A stretch of DNA of 64,000 nucleotides, from the NCBI GenBank assembly GCA_910591455.2, contig OU342816.1:17731638-17795637 (forward strand). The letters are read 5' to 3'. The position numbers were made by a program, and so were the translations under genes. The notes beneath the pieces are model-generated. The model was given only the letters and a program-made list of their open reading frames with translations, ran no database searches and was not told where the DNA came from. The DNA is from Pholis gunnellus. Taxonomy: Eukaryota > Chordata > Actinopteri > Perciformes > Pholidae. Positions 57,773 to 64,000 of the stretch are shown one piece after another (position 1 is the first letter of the stretch; every line of letters starts with the position of its first letter).

Positions 57773-60700
57773 CCTGGCCACAAACGCAGCAACAGTTAAG
57801 CTTCATGGATGGAAATACCTTCTGTACATCTTTGCATTTGTTTGTTGAAGTGTTGGAATAAATAGTTCTCCTCTAGCCCTGCTTCTCCAGGAATGATTGA
57901 TCCAAATATCCTAAATACTATTCGTCACTTTGACTATAATATTTCCTACTCACACACAGAGGGTTATTGATTGCAAAGTTAGCTTTTTCAATATGAGTGT
58001 AGGTGGTGGATCAAATGAAGTACACTCTATGTGATAACTAAGATCTTTAAGATAAATACAACGTACAATACTACGTCATATAATAAAAGCTGTACGCAAC
58101 AATTATGATATGCATTGCTTGTTTATACATCTTGGCAGCCTTGGCTGCAGAGCAAGCAAGATAGCATGAAACAAGTCAGTTATTGAGTATAAATATCGAT
58201 CAACATTGTGTCGTAAAATTGGCTCATCTGATACACCATTTCATCTTATAGTGCAACAAAAGCACATAGTACATTCTATCAAATGCAAAAGAAACATGTT
58301 AGCTGGGCCAAACGGTCAGATTCATTCACCATGGCCAACAGATGCTCGCACTAACCACACATCAAATGTAGAATGAAATAAGCACTGCAGCCATAGACAT
58401 TTATGAAATTATGAATAAATGTGCAAATGACACAGATGTAAAAGGAATCAAGCAGGATGGATTGTCAACAGGGGGCAAAAAAGCAGCGCAGCAAAGGAGC
58501 GAATCTATTTGAACCATTCTGGACCTTTCTCCATTGTCTTTTTTCCTTCCATCTCCATCCACCCCCTTTTCTCCTTACCCGTATTGTAGTCCTCTTCAGG
58601 TGCAATCTTCCCCCCTCGTCTCTCTCTTTTTTCCTCCCTTTTTCTGCCTCTCTGTGACCCTCTGTAAGCTTTCGTTTGCTGGTATCAGTGTAGCCGGACC
58701 CCACCCCTCACTGACAACAGCCTGGATGGTACCCTGCTCTATACAGCCCAGTGCACTGCAATCCATCCACAATGAGCACTAGGTTTGTGGTGGATGGATA
58801 GGATCACCCCCTCGGCAGTCAGTGGTACCTGCCAGACAGAGGGAGGGGGGTGAAACCATTGGTGAGGGTTTTATTATGAGGGTGGATCGTACCATATCTG
58901 TGCCGAGGCAATTGGGGCCAACTGATATCTCTCAAGTTTCAATCTCTCAGAGGGAATAGGATGGTCTGTGTGGTGTGTGGTTTTTGTTGTTAGTGCTAAC
59001 ATATTATATAAAGCTTGAGATGTGAACTCAAGTGACCTGACTCATTATGTGTCTCTCTGCCTTTTGTGATGCCTTCCCTCTCCTCTGTTGCTATGGGGAC
59101 TGCTACAGTCTGGTTTAGTGGTTTACATCACTGTCAAAATTGTGAAAATCTTGCGGGTATTCACTGTGTATGTGATAGCATACAGATGAGAAGAATACCT
59201 GATTTCTTGAATGCTTTACTAACACAAAGAAAATGAATTGTCTTTGAGGGATAAGCAGAGTCGACGTCTTTTCGTCAGATACTCTTATGACGCTCTCAGA
59301 CCAAAGACCCTGTAGAGGAGAGAGCTGCATGAGCATTACGCCTCAACAGCTCTGTCTCGGTCGTAACGCTATTTGAGTGAATATAAATCATTTGTACAAC
59401 TGTAACTGTCAAATAGAGATTGTTTTTACAAAAGTACATCGCACTTATTGTGATATCTATCTACATCGTGGAGATTCAGTCTCGAAAACTGTAAGACGCC
59501 ATCTTTGCTAGGCCAGCGTTTCCTTAATGGCGCTGTGAGCATGTCCCTTGCTTGTGTTTTTTCGATAGTGACCTCTCTCTTTATTGTACTATCTCTGAGA
59601 GCGACGAGGCAGTTTCTCGTTCTTGCTTGTTTGACCTTAGTGCTTGCCGTCGTACAGTTGTGGCTTTGTATTTAGTGGTGGGTTTTATTGAGAACATTTG
59701 ACAAACTTTTACAAATCAAGCAACGTTTTTTGCTTTATTTTCATTTTGAGGAATTAAACATAATCTTATAATAAATACAGTTATAATAATGTAACAAGAA
59801 GAGTTTATTAAAATCACGACAAGGTGTTTGGTGAATCCAGTAAACATATCTAAATTAGAGATAAACCTTTGATTATTATTTTCTTTCTTTCATTTCTTTC
59901 ATTTCTATTTTACTTTTTCGTGGATGTAGCTGATCTTAACACAGTTTAGAAGTTATTAATGGTGCTATCCAGTAATACTGTTTGTTAGAGATTGATTGTA
60001 ACTCCTGTGAATTTTACTAAAAGATGAAAAACATGTAATTTATTTGTGCAAATGAAAAAAAAAATTTCCAGCATGATGTAAAGATCAGAGAGCAAAGCGC
60101 TGCACACACACACTGTCCATACTCTGCTTGATCTCAACATGTTTTCTTTTTATTGTGTTGAACTGACCGATTTCAATCTTGATCACCTTGCCAGTGACTG
60201 CAGATGAACTTCTTGATGGCAGAGTGAACAGCAGTATAATATATGGATTCATAAATTATGGCCGCAGTTTGAGGACTCCATCTGCTGGATGGTGCTGGCA
60301 GGTTTGACGGCATCACTGATCTGCGAAGACCACATTCACAACAAGCCTGCTCCCTTATGGACCAGCTGGGAGATATGGGAACCCCCCAGCTTCTTCTAAG
60401 GTACATAGTGAAATCTAATTATTAATAGTAACTTGGTTTACAGAAAGAGCAGACAATGATACAAGATAGTTCAATTTACAGAACATTTAAGGAAGGTCAT
60501 CAAGTATGAATCCCATGAGACTCAAGGGAACCGTACCTTCTTCTGGAGCAAATCTCAAGTGATGATTAGCAGGTGTCAAAAACAGGATGCTCTGAAAAAG
60601 GGACTTTTTACAAATCAGTTGCAGTTTGATGTTGAGGTAGAACGTCGTAGATTTTGTAGCAACTTGGAACCAAGTTGCACCTATGATACTTTGATAATGG

Positions 60701-63700
60701 TTCATAACCATAACCGTTCGTTGTCTATTTCACCTAAAGAACAGTCAAATATGATCATAAGAATCTATCAATTTATTGTATTTTACCCCGTATTTAGCAT
60801 TTACACTCAGTATATAAACAATTAGTAAATGCTTTTAACAAACTATAATGTAGCTGCAAACAGATATAAAGTATTTTATTTCAAGTGTTTGTGAATGCAT
60901 TTGTCAACAACTATATATCTCCTCTGATGAACAAACCAGTGGATACACATTTGATGAATGCCTAATAACACAATATAGCATATCTGTAATAATTTATAAT
61001 GACATGTTGAGAGTTTGACAGAAAGAAAATCTAACTCAAGGTCCACTTAGTAGCTTTTCTGGAGCTTTCAACCGCATCTTAAAGTCCTCTTCGTGATAGT
61101 TTGCTCTATTGTCACAGTTAAAACTAGTTGACAGTTCTGGAAAAAGAAAGAATGTAAGTCTCTTAAATTTGGTTATTGATACATTAGTGAAACTTCTTAA
61201 GAAACATCATTTCAGATGATTACGAATATGTTTTATTTGTCATTCATTTGTTTTTAGTACATTGTGGATGCTTCATGGATTATAGTTGTTGACATTATTA
61301 ATAGCCTATTAAAAACATCTTTATTTCTGCATACAACTAGGCTACAGTGTGTTATAAACCTTTATATACTGCTATATTGTGACTTGCAGAAAGGTAAATG
61401 CTCTCCATCTGTACATAGTATCTCAGTTTCTAAATGAACTGACAGCAACAGAATAATCATGATTTATCCTGTGGCTGTTTGAATAGCAGCTATCAACTGT
61501 CACTCGCTTTCAGTATTGTTTTTTTAGGACATTTCTTTCATGCATTCTTCTGCTGAGCAGGTTGATCTACTGCAGCAATTTATAAACTGGTTTCAGGGAA
61601 CACATGTAGTTTAAACCCACATTCATTAATTCAGCAGGGACTGCCAGAGACCAGTTTTAATCCTTGTGATTAATTTTTTTGGTCCTGGCACACGCTCTGA
61701 GGAACAGTGGCAGCAGGCACAAATCAGGACATGACTGCCAGGCTCGCGTCTAAAACACTCCCCAGATGGTCCACGAGACCTCCTGTTTCTTCTCTGCAGG
61801 TCTGGTGTAATTAGTGTGGGTGCATGCCATCCAGCAAATAAGTCATTTCATAATGATGACAATAATATCACGGTTAAAAGTGTAAATGGTAAAACAAATG
61901 AGCTTTGGAACCCTCTTTATTATATTGTTAAAAGAAAGGTCAACTCTACATGTCTTTCCAAAATAAGAGTGCAAAATGCTTTATACATCAATCCAGTGAT
62001 GTTTTCAACAAACAAAACCAGTTTGAATCATTAACTCACTTGTATGTTTAATTATCTATTATGCTATAAATATTACAATTAATTAACACTTAGAGCTATG
62101 TCTATGTCTTTTTCCTTAATTAATAATCCTAATTAAGTTGAAGTTAATTACTGTCATGGCACACTGGAGACCTCAACGCTGAGGAACAGCCTCACTTGAT
62201 TTCTCGCTGACTTGATTCAAAAAAAGAAAAGCTTTATTCTGTGACGCAGATACAAATCTAAACATTTTGGTAAATTTGACAGACTTTAGTGACTAGAAAG
62301 TTTGATTTGTCTCGTACAGTAAATGGAGAACGAGACCGTGAAGCTCTCTTGTTATCCTCCTGTTTAACGCTGTCGGATTATCACTGCCCTCTCGATCAAA
62401 CTGCTGCTTTAAATATGACTTGCGTGACCCGGTTAACACGTTTGTGACATTTTGATTGCAATCCATGCAGCGGATAGTGCAGTTCTCAGCCTCGAGGTTG
62501 ATGTCAATACATATTGGACCGATGTCGATTTTCATTTCAACCCATTTGGGCCATTGATTCCTTGATTGGCTTTCAGACACTGAAATGCTGGACGGGTTTC
62601 AAGCTCAATGGTAAAGGTGTTGATATTGAAGCACAAAATGCATGATGCATTATGCGTGTGACTCTGAGCGTTAATGACTGACGACCAGAGGGCTTTTCAC
62701 AGCTGCTGCATCTCAATATTGTCCAGAATCGAACCACAGTAAAACGTCCACTACGATGACCAATCATTCAGGAGTGGCTGATGAGCTCTTCTGTAAACGA
62801 CTATGCGTTGATTGTTCAGTAAACGGATGATGACAGACACATTTCTTTTAAATAAATGAAATGAAGAAATGATTTACACCATACGCTGTGTTAGAGATGA
62901 AAAGTGAAGGGATCACCAAAGTTATTACAGTTCATCCTGAGGGGAACATGAACGTCTGTGCCAAACTTTAATTGCAATCCATCCAATAGTTGTTTCATTT
63001 CACACAAAACCACAAATGTGAACCTCAGTGTGGCGCTAGAGGAAAAAGTCAGGGGATCAACAGAGTATGCATTGTTAATCCTCTGAGGACCATGAATGTC
63101 TGTACAAACTGTCATGGTAATCCATCCAATAGTTGTTGAGATAATTAAATCTGGACCAAAGTGGTGGATCGATACAGGCAGAGCGACATTGCCGTCCCTC
63201 GAGCAACGCCCCTAGCATGGCTAAAAATGAGAGGAATAAACAGGAAAACTGGAGATTACCACTTGCACTGGGATTTTCAAATAAGAGATTGAGGAGTCAT
63301 TATGAAATACAAGTATGGTCCTCACAGTTGCATGCAGTCAGTACGGTCCTGCCTCTCACTGCTCATGCTTTTTATTCACAGTAATTATTGACAGGCAGTG
63401 AGTTTGCTTTAACCTCTCTCACTGATCGATCCGCCCCGGGTGCTCAATCACACAGCTGTGAATCCAAAAGCAGCTCTTATGTCATGATGGGCAAAGCAGA
63501 TCTGGGTGGGGTGATCATCTGAATCATCAATTGCAACTGGCCGTTTGTATTGACGGCAATGTAACTGCTCAATACTTTCCAAATAGACACTCCTGACTTC
63601 ATTCAAAGAGTGCTGGTGATCTGTCGGCAGAGCTAGCGCCGGCCTATCACGGTGCAATGCGTTCATTGGCTGTTTGAGTTCACCAAAGCTTTCAGTGCAC

Positions 63701-64000
63701 TCAGGAAGACGACATGATTAAAAACAAAAGATTCTCAGGAATGATTATTTTCTCAGGTTGTTTTTTTAATGAAAAGAGCCAGTTCCAGTGTGTCTACTAG
63801 AAATGAACATGGAGAACAACGTCACAAACCAGCCAGCAGGTTCTGTACTGCACACTTTAGGATGCTACTATGGTCATTTTATTTTATTTTTTTTATCATA
63901 TTCAGCTATAACCAACAACAAAAAAAAAAGACAAGACAGCAATTAAATCACTTGGTGGGAAAGCTTCACTCATGTAATCAAGGCAGGGACCAGATTAATC
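57773..64000. other. region upstream of gng3, no recognised gene
   Basis: Contains the gng3 5' UTR and promoter, not resolvable from sequence. In human BSCL2 is head-to-head with GNG3; I searched for its conserved reading (for example the YYRTDC and LCSFPVANVS segments) and saw none. A small exon-like block is at 60180-60400 and tandem repeat units are at 62886-63228. The rest is AT-rich noncoding sequence. Confidence 0.5.
62886..63228 (+). mobile_element. two tandem units of a common teleost repeat
   Basis: Unit 1 (62886-63010) and unit 2 (63011-63228) both read GGGATCA, ATTCATCCT-like, CCATGAATGTCTGT-like and AATCCATCCAATAGTTGTT boxes in the same order. Unit 2 is more complete and runs through GGACCAAAGTGGTGGATCG to the CCTAGCATGGCTAAAAATG end. 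The family is widespread in teleosts; a third copy is at 29218-29352. Confidence 0.7.

Noticed and set aside
57773..64000. bscl2 (seipin) head-to-head with gng3, as in human
   Set aside because: None of its conserved segments could be read in any frame; it may lie outside the window.
1..64000. CRISPR arrays, operons, tRNA or rRNA genes
   Set aside because: The window is vertebrate nuclear DNA; no regularly spaced repeats and no cloverleaf or rRNA sequence were seen.

Overview
This window is nuclear DNA from a teleost fish, most likely a spiny-rayed (percomorph) species. The support is intron-split vertebrate genes with short introns, abundant CA/CT/AT microsatellites, several interspersed repeats that look like families common in percomorph genomes, and protein sequences close to, but distinct from, the human orthologues. 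There is no sign of prokaryotic, viral or plasmid DNA, and I see no tRNA, rRNA or CRISPR array.

Six protein-coding genes can be assembled with matching splice phases. Five are on the + strand: adss2 (adenylosuccinate synthetase, 13 coding exons, 6801-13492), kcnk4 (TRAAK-type two-pore potassium channel, 22139-27978 plus candidate upstream exons), esrra (estrogen-related receptor alpha, 38799-43908), prdx5 (peroxiredoxin 5, 47626-49788) and banf1 (barrier-to-autointegration factor, 52063-52985). One is on the - strand: gng3 (G protein gamma 3, two coding exons, 57772 down to 56417). The track I was given splits these genes into unlabelled exon-sized ORFs; gng3 exons are too short to appear in it.

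Region by region: 1-6400 has no recognised protein gene, only a candidate unannotated spliced transcript (about 3000-4830) and a repeat-like block. 6400-14320 is adss2. 14320-20080 is noncoding. 20086-28600 is kcnk4, with a TATA box, a candidate 5' exon with upstream ORFs and a possible N-terminal extension. 28600-35700 is a long intergenic region with two CTCF-like motifs and GC-richer islands. 35700-44100 is esrra, with a probable noncoding first exon and an ERR-type response element just upstream. 44100-47600 is noncoding. 47600-54800 holds prdx5 and banf1. gng3 lies tail-to-tail with banf1. 57800-64000 has no recognised gene.

The order kcnk4-esrra-prdx5-banf1-gng3 groups genes that in human all lie on 11q12-q13 (KCNK4, ESRRA and PRDX5 are close neighbours there), so this is an old syntenic block; adss2, on human chromosome 1, is joined to its left end. 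The genes do not form a pathway, but esrra (mitochondrial energy metabolism) and prdx5 (mitochondrial and peroxisomal antioxidant) are related in theme. The most interesting leads are regulatory: an ERR response element upstream of the likely esrra first exon, a repeat-borne DR1 element inside an esrra intron, and convergent CTCF-like motifs that bracket esrra. I did not find a clearly new biological system.
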